Below are positions 16,255-24,441 of a DNA stretch of 64,000 bases, piece after piece. A program made the translations under genes and the position numbers. The stretch lies in assembly GCF_000484695.1 (NCBI RefSeq), contig NZ_AXVR01000007.1, positions 1 through 64,000 of the forward strand, read 5' to 3'. Source of the DNA: Salinispora cortesiana. GTDB taxonomy: Bacteria; Actinomycetota; Actinomycetes; Mycobacteriales; Micromonosporaceae. The notes under the pieces were generated by a model that made no database searches, had not been told where the DNA came from, and worked only from the letters and a program-made list of their open reading frames with translations. Position 1 is the first letter of the stretch. The number at the start of each line of letters is the position of its first letter.

Positions 16255-17758
16255 GGATTCCCTCCTTGGGGTCGTGCACTGCGGCGTGGTGGGCGGCGAG
16301 GATCTGCCGCCTCCTGGGCTTGTACTGCGAGGTGAGCAGGCCGTTGTCGATGCTGAACGGCTCGTCGGCGAGGATCATCCGGCTGATCCGTTCGTCACTG
16401 GTGAGCGCGGCGTTGGTCGAAGCGAGCTGGGCGGTGATCGCCGTCCGGTCGGCGGGTACGTGGGCCGGCGAGACCACGGCGACCAACTCGGTCTGACCAG
16501 GACAGAACAAGACGCACTCGGCGATCGCCGGGTCTGCCTTCAACTGTTCTTCGATCGGCCGAACGATGACTTTCTTCCCGTTGTCCAGGACGATCACGTC
16601 GTCGGCCCGCCCCCGGATGAAGAGGAAACCGTCCTCGTCGAGGTGCCCGAGGTCACCGGTTCGCACGGTGCCGTCGGGTGCGAAGATCTGCTCAGAGCTG
16701 CCGGGTTCGGCATAGAGGTAGCGGGTGTTGACGGGGTGGTCACTGCGGACGTGGACGACACCGTCCGCGTCGATCAGGACCTCCTTGCCCCGCAGCACCT
16801 GGCCCACACTGCCCTCGCGATGGGCCTTCGGGTGGTTCTTGGTGACGATGCAGGTTTCGTTGAGCCCGTACCCCTCGTAGATGGGAAGACCGGCGTCGAC
16901 GAAGAAGCGCAGGGTGCTCGGGGCCGCGGGCGCGGAACCGGTCCACAGATATCGGATGCGGTCGCCGAACACCGCCTGTGCGGCCTCCGTCACTGACGAA
17001 CCGCGACGCTGCCTTGCCTCGATCTGGCGTTTTGCGGTCTCGTAGAAGGCGGGCACCCCCATCACCACGGTGGGTCGGACCTGGCGCAGCGCCGCGAAGG
17101 CCGCCTCGTAGGTGCTGACCGTGACGTCGTGGCCGTGCAGCAATGCCGAGTAGATCCAGTAGCGCTGCTGGAGCAGGGAGAGCGGCAGGAAGACGAACAG
17201 GTCGTCACCCGGCCCGTGTTCGAAGATTTCCTGGACGGCCCGCAGCGAGCTGTCGATGCTGCCCGCGGTGGCACCTAGGCCCTTGGACTCGCCGGTACTG
17301 CCCGAGGTGAACTTGATCGTGGTGACGTCCTCGGGTTGCCACGTCACCGGCGGCAGCGCGGGTTCGTCCAGGTCGCGGCGTCCGGCGGCCTCCGTCACCT
17401 CACTGATGGGTACGATGCCGGGCCCTTCGGTGTGCCGATCGGTGCACAGGAGCGTCAGGTCGTAGCGGGTCAGCAGGTCGCTGTCGGGTGTGAACTTGCC
17501 CGGCTCGAGCCCGGCCGTCTCCACCTTCAGCCGCAGTGCCGCCAGGTCGAGCAGCACCCATTCCAGCCCGTTCGCCGCGTGGATGCCGATGCGGTCGCCG
17601 GGTCGGATCCCGTGCCCGAGCAGCCAGCGAGCCACTCGGGCGGAACGCCGGTACAGGTCGGCGAGGTCGAGCGTACGGGCGCCCCACAGCTCGGTGAAGG
17701 TGATGCGCCCGGTGGCCGGCTCGGTGGTGACCAGCCGGCCGAAGGTTTCCCGCGTCAT
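16244..17758 (-). CDS. acyl-adenylating ligase, probable hydrazinoacetate:ACP ligase
   Basis: This 504-residue ANL enzyme has IKFTSGSTGESKG (phosphate loop, about 156-168), IYEGYGLNETCIVTKN (A5), VRTGDLGHLDEDGFLFIRGR (as VRTGDLGHLDEDG and FIRGRADD) and a C-terminal LTSQYKPRR with the catalytic-lysine region. It lies directly upstream of, and overlaps, the ACP gene, and its own ATG overlaps the stop of the MetRS-like gene. By context and comparison with the triacsin pathway it would adenylate hydrazinoacetic acid and load it on that ACP. The substrate is inferred, not read from the sequence. Confidence 0.75.
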   Translation of the reverse strand: MTRETFGRLVTTEPATGRITFTELWGARTLDLADLYRRSARVARWLLGHGIRPGDRIGIHAANGLEWVLLDLAALRLKVETAGLEPGKFTPDSDLLTRYDLTLLCTDRHTEGPGIVPISEVTEAAGRRDLDEPALPPVTWQPEDVTTIKFTSGSTGESKGLGATAGSIDSSLRAVQEIFEHGPGDDLFVFLPLSLLQQRYWIYSALLHGHDVTVSTYEAAFAALRQVRPTVVMGVPAFYETAKRQIEARQRRGSSVTEAAQAVFGDRIRYLWTGSAPAAPSTLRFFVDAGLPIYEGYGLNETCIVTKNHPKAHREGSVGQVLRGKEVLIDADGVVHVRSDHPVNTRYLYAEPGSSEQIFAPDGTVRTGDLGHLDEDGFLFIRGRADDVIVLDNGKKVIVRPIEEQLKADPAIAECVLFCPGQTELVAVVSPAHVPADRTAITAQLASTNAALTSDERISRMILADEPFSIDNGLLTSQYKPRRRQILAAHHAAVHDPKEGIHAP

Positions 17759-19770
17759 CGGTCCGACCCCCGGTCCTTGTTCTCGGCCGGCTCGGTGGTG
17801 GGCTGGAAGAACACGGTGGTGGCGAGGCAGACACCGCTCCCTGGTGGAACGAGTTCCACCGCTTGTGGCCATTTGGTGGGCTTCGGCAGGCCGAGAGCGG
17901 TGGCCAGGTGACCCGCGAAGCGGGGCATCAGTGGCGTTGCGACCGAGGCGAGGAGGCGGGCTGCGGCCAGTTCCAGGGCGATGGCGGTTCGGGCTTCGTC
18001 CTGCCACCCGGCGCTCCGCGCGGTACGGGCCTCCCGGCCGACGAAGCGCAGGGTCTCCGCGACCAACGCGTCGAGTTCCGCGGCGGCCTGGTTGAGGCTG
18101 AAGCCGTCGGCGCGGAGGCAGCCGGTGACCGCGTCGAGCCGGCCGCCGAGCCGGGCCAGGAACGCCGAGTGCTCCGGCGTCCAGACACCCGCGTCGGGGG
18201 CTTTGCTGTCGTAGTGCCTGGTGATCCGGGCGCCGAGGTCGTTTAGCCAGCGCTGCCAGGTTCCGATCAGCGTGTCGTTCAGCACTGAACGGAAGTCGGC
18301 GCGCCGGAAGTTGGTGCGCTCGGCCTCGGGCCGGGTGCGACTGAGGAAGTAGCGGACCGCGTCGACGGTGTCCTCGTCGAGGATCTCCTTGCCCCAGATG
18401 GCATGCCGCCGGCTGGTCGAGAATTTTTCGCCCTCCAGTAGATAGAACTCGTTGACGTGGTAGTCGATGTCCGGCTGCCATCCGGGATGGGCCAGCCGGT
18501 ACAGCACCGGGTAGAGCACCGAGTGGTAGAAGCTGTTGTCGTAGCCGAAGAAGTGGACGATCTTCCAGTCCTGCTCGGGTGCGGCGGCCTGCCAACCGCG
18601 GCCCAGTCGGGCGCCCAGCGCCTCGATGCCGTGCAGAAATCCGTACGACATCTCGGGCCAGACCCAGATGACCTGGTCGTCGACGTCCTTCTCCGCCGGG
18701 GGGACGCCCCAGTCGGCGGGGTGCGACAGCGGGATGTCCAGGACGGGGCGGGCGAAGAGGCGGTCGCCGAGTTCCCGCAGCCGGGCAGGCACGCGGCCGA
18801 GGCTGTGGTGGGTGGAGATTTCGTCCCGGAACTGGTGCAGCGGCAGCGACCAGCGGGCCAGTGGGGCCCGCCGCGGCTCGGCGTCGGACTCGTTCGACCT
18901 CGGCTGCCTGAGGTCCACCACGGTGTTGGGCTCGCCGCACTCCTCGCAGATGTTTCCGCTCGTGCTCTCGCCGCAGCCGGGGCAGCCACCTCGGACATCC
19001 GCCTCGTACAGGTAACGGCCGCTCTCGCCGTCGAAGAGGGCGTCCCGCTCGGTGACGGTGGCTCGCCCGGAGGCGACCACCCGGGAGAAGAAGTTCCGCA
19101 GGCCCTGCCGGTAGCCGGGCTCGGCGTCGGTGACCATGTAGTGGTCAGGGTTGATGTCCATCATGGCCAGCGTGCGCGCGATTTCGGCGCTGTAGCGTGC
19201 GGCGGTCTCCGCGGGCGCGCGGCCCTCACGCCGTGCGGTGTTCACCACGTAGCTCTGGTAGTCGTCGCTTCCCGTCAGGTGCCATGCCTCAGTGCCGTTC
19301 ATCCGCTGGAACCGGACGAACGCGTCCGCGCCCAGGTAGGGGCCGGAAAGGTGCCCGAGGTGGAGGTCACCATTGGGCGTCGGCGGGGTGGAGAAGACGA
19401 ACACCGGGCGTTCACCGAACGCGAGCCGCTCGTTGTTCCCGGCCGAGTTCAGGGCACGTTCGGTGTCGCGCCAGTACTGGGTGAGGAAGACCAGGTCGTC
19501 ATCGCCGGTGTTCTCCAGCACGTGCGACTCGAACGGTTCGAAGAGGGCCAGCGTGCCGGGCCGGGCCGGGTGGCGGCGACCATCCACGACGAACTCTCCC
19601 TCACCGGCGACGACGACGAAGAACTCGGTTTCGTCGTGCTGGTGGCTGGTGGACGCCCCGCCCGGCGCGACCCGCCCCCAACCGGCGCCTGTCCCGAGCC
19701 CCTCGACGTCGCTCATGCCGATGCCGAAAGCCGGTTCCAGGAGCTCCGGATCGTACTTGCTGAAGATCAT
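17755..19770 (-). CDS. cupin/methionyl-tRNA-synthetase-like hydrazine synthetase (Tri28/Spb40 type)
   Basis: The 671-residue fusion has an N-terminal cupin (residues about 1-110, with metal-ligand motif TSHQHDETEFFVV at about 41-53). A class I MetRS-like part follows with HIGH-type GDLHLGHLSG (about 133-142), a zinc ribbon CPGC...CEEC (about 242-260) and KMSKS-type EKFSTSR (about 419-425). True tRNA synthetases carry no cupin, and Tri28 and Spb40 have this architecture. Those enzymes use ATP to join N6-hydroxylysine and glycine, creating an N-N bond and N6-(carboxymethylamino)lysine. It sits in the expected block: hydroxylase, oxidase, this enzyme, ligase, ACP, all with overlapping starts. 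Confidence 0.9.
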   Translation of the reverse strand: MIFSKYDPELLEPAFGIGMSDVEGLGTGAGWGRVAPGGASTSHQHDETEFFVVVAGEGEFVVDGRRHPARPGTLALFEPFESHVLENTGDDDLVFLTQYWRDTERALNSAGNNERLAFGERPVFVFSTPPTPNGDLHLGHLSGPYLGADAFVRFQRMNGTEAWHLTGSDDYQSYVVNTARREGRAPAETAARYSAEIARTLAMMDINPDHYMVTDAEPGYRQGLRNFFSRVVASGRATVTERDALFDGESGRYLYEADVRGGCPGCGESTSGNICEECGEPNTVVDLRQPRSNESDAEPRRAPLARWSLPLHQFRDEISTHHSLGRVPARLRELGDRLFARPVLDIPLSHPADWGVPPAEKDVDDQVIWVWPEMSYGFLHGIEALGARLGRGWQAAAPEQDWKIVHFFGYDNSFYHSVLYPVLYRLAHPGWQPDIDYHVNEFYLLEGEKFSTSRRHAIWGKEILDEDTVDAVRYFLSRTRPEAERTNFRRADFRSVLNDTLIGTWQRWLNDLGARITRHYDSKAPDAGVWTPEHSAFLARLGGRLDAVTGCLRADGFSLNQAAAELDALVAETLRFVGREARTARSAGWQDEARTAIALELAAARLLASVATPLMPRFAGHLATALGLPKPTKWPQAVELVPPGSGVCLATTVFFQPTTEPAENKDRGSDR

Positions 19771-20843
19771 CTCGTGTCCTTCCGGCTGGTGGGAGTCGGG
19801 GCCTGCGTGGACAACAGACGGATGGTCTCGGCGGCGACCGCTGGAGCCAGCCGATACCCGGAGCCATTCGCGGCGCCCGCGAAGACCAGTCGGCCATCGT
19901 CGGTGAGCGCACGCACCAGCGGGACCGCGTCCGGGGCGTACGCGTCGCAGAAGACCCGACCCGAGACGCAGCGGTCGGCCAGCCGCGGCGCGTATCGGCG
20001 TAGCAGTTCGCGGGCCTCCGCCAGATGCGCCGGGTTCAAGCCAGGCTCGACGGTGTCCGGATCCACGTCCCATTCGCTGCAGGTGTAGCTGAAGAGCCAG
20101 TGACCGCGACGTCGGTACGGCAGCAGAAAGGCGTCCTCCTCCTGGAAGACGATCGCGCCGTCCTGCTTCGTCGGCGCCTGCTCGATGTGCAGGGCCACGA
20201 CCTTCTTCACGCGTGCCCCGAGGGGCGCCACCAGGTCTCGCCATGCCCTGGCGGCGAGCCAGGGGCCCGGCGCGAGCACCACCCGCTCGGCGATGAGTGG
20301 CGGCCCGGTGCTCAGCGACAGTCGGACGCCATCCACACTCGAGCTCACATCGGTCACCGTCACGCCTTCCAGGAATTCGACTGTTGGGCGTAGTTCGGCG
20401 GCGAGGGCCTGGGTGAGAGTGGGAACGTCGGCGTACTGGCAGCCGTCCCCGGCCCAGGCGACGGTGCCCTTGGGTAGGGCGACGCCGTCCGGGACCCTGG
20501 TGACGCGTCGCAGGTTCGCCTCGGGCAGGTACGTGCTGCGCACCTTCGCCTCGGTGCTCTCCCGCGCGACGACGGTCATGCCGATCGGGTGGATCGGCAG
20601 ATCGGGTCGACGCGCGGCGAGGTCGGCGTAGTACCGCTGGCTCTCGGTGGTGAGGGCTCGTACCGCGGGGTTCGCACCGCGAGGGAAGTGCAGGCCCGCC
20701 GATCGACGGCTCGCGCCGCTGCCGATCAGGTCGCGGTCGATGACCGTCACCGAGGCTCGGGAGTCGGTGGCCAGGATCTCCCGCGCGACAAGGCAGCCGA
20801 GAATGCCGGCACCGACCACGACGGTGCCCGGACGGCGGGCCAT
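19767..20843 (-). CDS. FAD-dependent amine oxidase releasing hydrazinoacetic acid (Tri27 type)
   Basis: This 358-residue D-amino-acid-oxidase-fold protein has VVVGAGILGCLVAREIL (FAD loop, residues 8-24) and GSGASRRSAGLHFPRG, plus the closing GAANGSGYRLAPAVAAE flavin-binding segment. In the triacsin and s56-p1 pathways this enzyme oxidises N6-(carboxymethylamino)lysine, giving hydrazinoacetic acid and 2-aminoadipate 6-semialdehyde. Both ends overlap neighbours (TGATG with the hydroxylase, ATGA with the MetRS-like gene), so the three are made together. The function is assigned from context plus family. Confidence 0.85.
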   Translation of the reverse strand: MARRPGTVVVGAGILGCLVAREILATDSRASVTVIDRDLIGSGASRRSAGLHFPRGANPAVRALTTESQRYYADLAARRPDLPIHPIGMTVVARESTEAKVRSTYLPEANLRRVTRVPDGVALPKGTVAWAGDGCQYADVPTLTQALAAELRPTVEFLEGVTVTDVSSSVDGVRLSLSTGPPLIAERVVLAPGPWLAARAWRDLVAPLGARVKKVVALHIEQAPTKQDGAIVFQEEDAFLLPYRRRGHWLFSYTCSEWDVDPDTVEPGLNPAHLAEARELLRRYAPRLADRCVSGRVFCDAYAPDAVPLVRALTDDGRLVFAGAANGSGYRLAPAVAAETIRLLSTQAPTPTSRKDTR

Positions 20844-22156
20844 CAGGGTGCCTTCCCGGTGGGTGGCTTGCTCGACCACTCGATGAACGAGGGAAGCTGT
20901 TCGTTGCTCGACACCATGCTGAGCCGGTCGGCGATGCGTTGGCTGCGCCAGGCGTTCAGGCTCAGGTTCGGGTCGGCCAGGCCACGCTGGCCGCGGGCGG
21001 CGTTCTGGACGAACACCCGTCGGTCCTCTGGTCCGTCCCAGTACACGGCGTAGTCCTCGTCGATGCGTAGTTCGTCGCCATCCTGTTCCAGGCGGTCGGC
21101 GATCGGGGCGAGGAAGTCCTTGCGGGTCGGCCGGAAGCCCGTCGCCCAGATCACGATGTCGGCTTCGAAGACCTCGGTGGATTCGGGGTGGTCGTTGTGC
21201 CGGGAGGTCACCTGCCAGCTTCCGTAGAGCCCGTTGCCGACGTCGGTGACCTCGCGGTTGGGGTAGAGGCTCACCAGGTCGACGTTGTGGTCCAAGAATC
21301 TGTGTATATAGATTCGCTGGTAGATTTCCTGCAGTGTCGTCTGCGAGATGCCGTCGCTGGTGAGTAGGTTCTGCCGGTTGAAGGAGTGCCGTGCCTCGCG
21401 GGTGAGGGTGTAGAAGTAGTCCGCATACGACGGCATGTAGTAGTCGTTGGTGAACGGTGAGTCGTCGATCGGAAAGTAGTTTCCCCTCCGGGACAGCCAC
21501 GATATGCGGCGCGGCAACCTGTCGGGCCGTTGCGAGATCAGTTCGAGGAAGACCTCGGCTCCGGACTGCCCGCCGCCGATCACCACCACCCGTTTGTGCC
21601 GAAGGTCCGCGGCCGTGTGCCGGTAGTCGCTGACGTGGAACTGTGTCGGCCCCAACCGGTCGCGAACGTACGATGGCACCCAGGGCCGGCTGCCGACGCC
21701 GACGACCACGTTGTCCGCGGTCAGGGTGCGTAGGTCCGTGTGGACCGTGAAGACGTCGCGGAAGGACACCTCCCGCACCGTCTCACCGAAGACGCAGTTC
21801 TCGTTACGCTGGGCTGCCCACGCCAGATAGTTACGGAACTCCACCCGGGGCACGGCGTCGAACTGGGCGTTCAGGAAGTGGTAGAGCCTGCCCTCGTCGT
21901 GTAGGTACGACAGGAACGAGAACGGGTTCCTCGGGTCGGCCAGCGTGACCAGGTCCTTGAACAGCGAGACCTGGAGGGTGTTCCCGGGCAGTTGCTGGCC
22001 GTCGTGCCAGCTGAAGGATGCCTTTCGGTCGAGGAAGATACTGGTCACGTCCGGCCGGTTGTACAGCAGCGACGCCAGGCTCAGATTGGCCGGCCCTACG
22101 CCGACTCCCAGGCAGCGGTAGTGCTCCGCGCCGGAGCGTGTTGGCTCAGGCACCAT
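20843..22156 (-). CDS. L-lysine N6-monooxygenase (Tri26 type)
   Basis: This 437-residue N-hydroxylating flavoprotein of the IucD/SidA/PvdA class has FAD loop CLGVGVGPANLSLA (residues 15-28), LQVSLFKDLVTLADPRNPFSFL (as LQVSLFKDLVTL and PRNPFSFL), NADPH loop VVVIGGGQSGAEVFLEL (about 189-205) and the substrate-side IWATGF. It hydroxylates the side-chain amine of lysine using NADPH and O2, supplying N6-hydroxylysine for N-N bond formation. No siderophore synthetase is nearby and the MetRS-like partner is two genes downstream, which argues for the hydrazine role. AAAGGAG lies upstream of the ATG, within the 3' end of the saccharopine reductase gene. Confidence 0.92.
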   Translation of the reverse strand: MVPEPTRSGAEHYRCLGVGVGPANLSLASLLYNRPDVTSIFLDRKASFSWHDGQQLPGNTLQVSLFKDLVTLADPRNPFSFLSYLHDEGRLYHFLNAQFDAVPRVEFRNYLAWAAQRNENCVFGETVREVSFRDVFTVHTDLRTLTADNVVVGVGSRPWVPSYVRDRLGPTQFHVSDYRHTAADLRHKRVVVIGGGQSGAEVFLELISQRPDRLPRRISWLSRRGNYFPIDDSPFTNDYYMPSYADYFYTLTREARHSFNRQNLLTSDGISQTTLQEIYQRIYIHRFLDHNVDLVSLYPNREVTDVGNGLYGSWQVTSRHNDHPESTEVFEADIVIWATGFRPTRKDFLAPIADRLEQDGDELRIDEDYAVYWDGPEDRRVFVQNAARGQRGLADPNLSLNAWRSQRIADRLSMVSSNEQLPSFIEWSSKPPTGKAP

Positions 22157-23372
22157 GACGGGCTTCTCCTTTCGACCGCTCGCCGCGCTCGTTGAGCGGG
22201 TCGTCCGAATTGGTCGGTGGGCAGTGTGAGGTGACGGGGAGGCCGTGCTCTTTCAAGAAGTCCATCCAGCGATCGGCTTCGTCGGCGGTCTCGGCCGCGC
22301 GGTTGACTCCCACGGGCAGCGCGCCGTCGAGAATACGAATCACCCCGCCGACGAGGGGCAGCGAGACGCAGCGGGCCATCGCGCTCTCGGCGGCGTCGCC
22401 ACTGACATCCAACAGCTGGGTTCCACGCCAGCAGGTGGCACCATCGGAGTCACGGACGGTCAGCTCGACGGTGAGCACGACGCGATCGCGGTCGGCGTCC
22501 GTGGTCGGGTACCGGTTGGCTAACTCCGCCGCCAGCGCCCGGATCCGGACCTCGTCACCGGCCCGTACCGTGTCGAAGACGTCGGTCCAGGCCGTGTACC
22601 AGCCCTCGTTGCGGAGCGTGCCCCGGATGAACGTCGCCAGCCGCCAGCCGGATGGGACGCCGTACTGTGTCACGAACGGCAGGCTGTCCCGGTTTGGGTA
22701 GACCTCGAACGCCTCTTCGCCGAGCACCAGCGGGCGGGTGGCCTCCCAGGGGCGTTCGGCCGTGCGCTGTTCCCCGTTCTCGACATAGCGCGCGGACGAG
22801 CCGAGGGCGGTCAGCACCCCGTAGGGTGACCAGCTGAAGCGGTAGCGGAAGTCGTTCGGCTGCGCGGGGACACCTCCGCAGTAGGAGGTGAAGTCGACGG
22901 TTGTCGCCGTGTCGCCGACATCGCGCCGGGCTCGCTCGATGAGCTGGTGGGCCATCAGATGATCGATGCCCGGATCGAGACCGGCCTCGGTGAGCACGAC
23001 GAGCCCGGCGGTGCTCGCCGCGTTCGCTACCGCCGCCAACTCCGCCGAGGTGTAGCTGGTACAGGCGAAGTGGGCCCGGCGGGAGAGCGCCAGCCGAAGC
23101 AGGGCTGGGTGCTCGGTCGCGGGCAGCATGGAAACGATCACGTCACCGGGGCGTACCTCGGCTTCCAGGGAGTCGCGGCTCAGCGACCGTTGCTCCGCCC
23201 GTTCCGCCAGCCCGAGAGAGCTGAGCCGGCTTCGGGCGCGCTCGCGGGTGCGATCCCACACAATGACCCGTTTGGCCTGGTCGCAGAGCAGGCCGAGTCC
23301 GGTGCGGCCGGTGGACCGGCCGGTGCCGATCCAGTGGACGGTACCGCTCGCTGTCGGTGGTTCAGCGAACAT
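22146..23372 (-). CDS. saccharopine reductase (Lys9 type, glutamate-forming dehydrogenase)
   Basis: This 408-residue protein has Rossmann loop WIGTGRSTGRTGLGLL near the N-terminus, TEAGLDPGIDHLMAHQL (about 132-148) and FTSYCGGVPA...FRYRFSWSPYGVLTA (about 165-192). The last two are diagnostic of saccharopine reductase, which condenses 2-aminoadipate 6-semialdehyde with glutamate using NADPH to give saccharopine. Bacteria rarely carry this fungal-type enzyme. Its placement between a saccharopine dehydrogenase and the lysine hydroxylase suggests it salvages the semialdehyde left by hydrazinoacetate release. It overlaps both neighbours by 11 bases. Confidence 0.85.
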   Translation of the reverse strand: MFAEPPTASGTVHWIGTGRSTGRTGLGLLCDQAKRVIVWDRTRERARSRLSSLGLAERAEQRSLSRDSLEAEVRPGDVIVSMLPATEHPALLRLALSRRAHFACTSYTSAELAAVANAASTAGLVVLTEAGLDPGIDHLMAHQLIERARRDVGDTATTVDFTSYCGGVPAQPNDFRYRFSWSPYGVLTALGSSARYVENGEQRTAERPWEATRPLVLGEEAFEVYPNRDSLPFVTQYGVPSGWRLATFIRGTLRNEGWYTAWTDVFDTVRAGDEVRIRALAAELANRYPTTDADRDRVVLTVELTVRDSDGATCWRGTQLLDVSGDAAESAMARCVSLPLVGGVIRILDGALPVGVNRAAETADEADRWMDFLKEHGLPVTSHCPPTNSDDPLNERGERSKGEARHGA

Positions 23373-24441
23373 GGGCGTTCTCCTTCGCAGTCTCTGCCAC
23401 AGCGCTTGTGCCGATCGCTCGGACGAAGGCCCGCAGACAGCGGACCCAGGCACCATCCCCGGTACCCAGCCGCAGTAGCTGCGGCCACAACTCGGCGGAG
23501 AACGCCACGCTGGCCTCGACTGGCAGCAGGGAGGGGAGGTTGTCGACGGCGATGATGTCCACCCCCCGGTCGCCCGCTCTCAGCGGTCGAACCGGCTGGT
23601 CCCAGTCGGTGACTGTGTCGTAGACGGGCAGCACGTTGCACGCCGAGTCGACATCGCACGTGACGTCCGCGATCACGGACAGGTGGCGCTCCGGCGCGTC
23701 CAGGTCCGCCGGGGTCAGGAATGGCGGGATGGGCTGGGTGACGAGGACGGTGTTGACGAGGATGTCGGAACCCAGCAGGGCCGGTCGGTCCAGCACGCGG
23801 GTTTCCTCGACGTCCCAACGGACCGGGTCGATTCCGCCGGCCACCAGGGCGTCACACGCTCCGCGTCCGCTGCGGCCGAGCGCCCCGATCACCACGGCCC
23901 TGTCCATGGTGCGGCGTGCACTCGCCCGCAGCCGCGCGTCCCACTGCGACCGGCCCCGAGGCCGCAGCGGCAGGTCCAGGACTTCGCGGCGGTGCAGCAT
24001 GGCGAGGACCGCACCCAGGTAGCCCGCCCAGTAGCCGAACGCGGCCAGGCGCCGGCCGCTGTCGTCGGTCAGATACTCAAGGTCCAGTAGCACCCCGCCG
24101 CCGTTGGTGAACCGGGCGAGCAGGTCGCCGGAGCCTGTCTGGCCCTTGTAGGCATGACCGAAGAAGATGTGCCGGTGGCGCAGCGTACGCGGCTGTGCGG
24201 GTAGCTCCTTGAGCCCCAGGACGTAGGCGCTCTCGGGCGCCTCGACCCAGCTGCCTGACGGCGCCCGGGCGCAGCCCGCGCGGAGGTACTGGTCGATCGG
24301 GAAGGCTCGCTGGGGGGACTCCTCCACGGTGATCGACACACCCTGGCGCACGAGTCGTGCCGCGTCCTCGGGCACCAGTGGTGCCCGGCGTTCGGTGGTG
24401 CGGGTCTCGTGCCGCACCCACAGATGGGGTGGACGCTGCAT
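23362..24441 (-). CDS. saccharopine dehydrogenase, lysine-forming (Lys1 type)
   Basis: The 359-residue protein shows the Lys1/LOR signature: LWVRHETRTTERRAPLVPED near the start, GLKELPAQP, HRHIFFGHAYKGQTG (about 90-104), LLDLEYLTDDSGRRLAAFGYWAG (as LDLEYLTDDSGRR and AAFGYWAGYLG) and the ALGRSGRGACD nucleotide loop. Such enzymes oxidise saccharopine with NAD+ to lysine and 2-oxoglutarate. With the downstream saccharopine reductase it would regenerate lysine from 2-aminoadipate semialdehyde, closing a cycle around the hydroxylase, synthetase and oxidase. Its start overlaps the acyl-CoA-dehydrogenase-like stop by one base. Confidence 0.85.
   Translation of the reverse strand: MQRPPHLWVRHETRTTERRAPLVPEDAARLVRQGVSITVEESPQRAFPIDQYLRAGCARAPSGSWVEAPESAYVLGLKELPAQPRTLRHRHIFFGHAYKGQTGSGDLLARFTNGGGVLLDLEYLTDDSGRRLAAFGYWAGYLGAVLAMLHRREVLDLPLRPRGRSQWDARLRASARRTMDRAVVIGALGRSGRGACDALVAGGIDPVRWDVEETRVLDRPALLGSDILVNTVLVTQPIPPFLTPADLDAPERHLSVIADVTCDVDSACNVLPVYDTVTDWDQPVRPLRAGDRGVDIIAVDNLPSLLPVEASVAFSAELWPQLLRLGTGDGAWVRCLRAFVRAIGTSAVAETAKENAHVR

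Noticed and set aside
17755..19770. Housekeeping methionyl-tRNA synthetase
   Set aside because: The N-terminal cupin and the location inside a hydroxylase/oxidase/ligase operon argue for the specialised hydrazine-forming branch.
20843..22156. Siderophore biosynthesis role for the lysine N6-hydroxylase
   Set aside because: No NIS synthetase, acetyltransferase partner of that type, NRPS or siderophore transporter is present; the hydrazine block explains it better.
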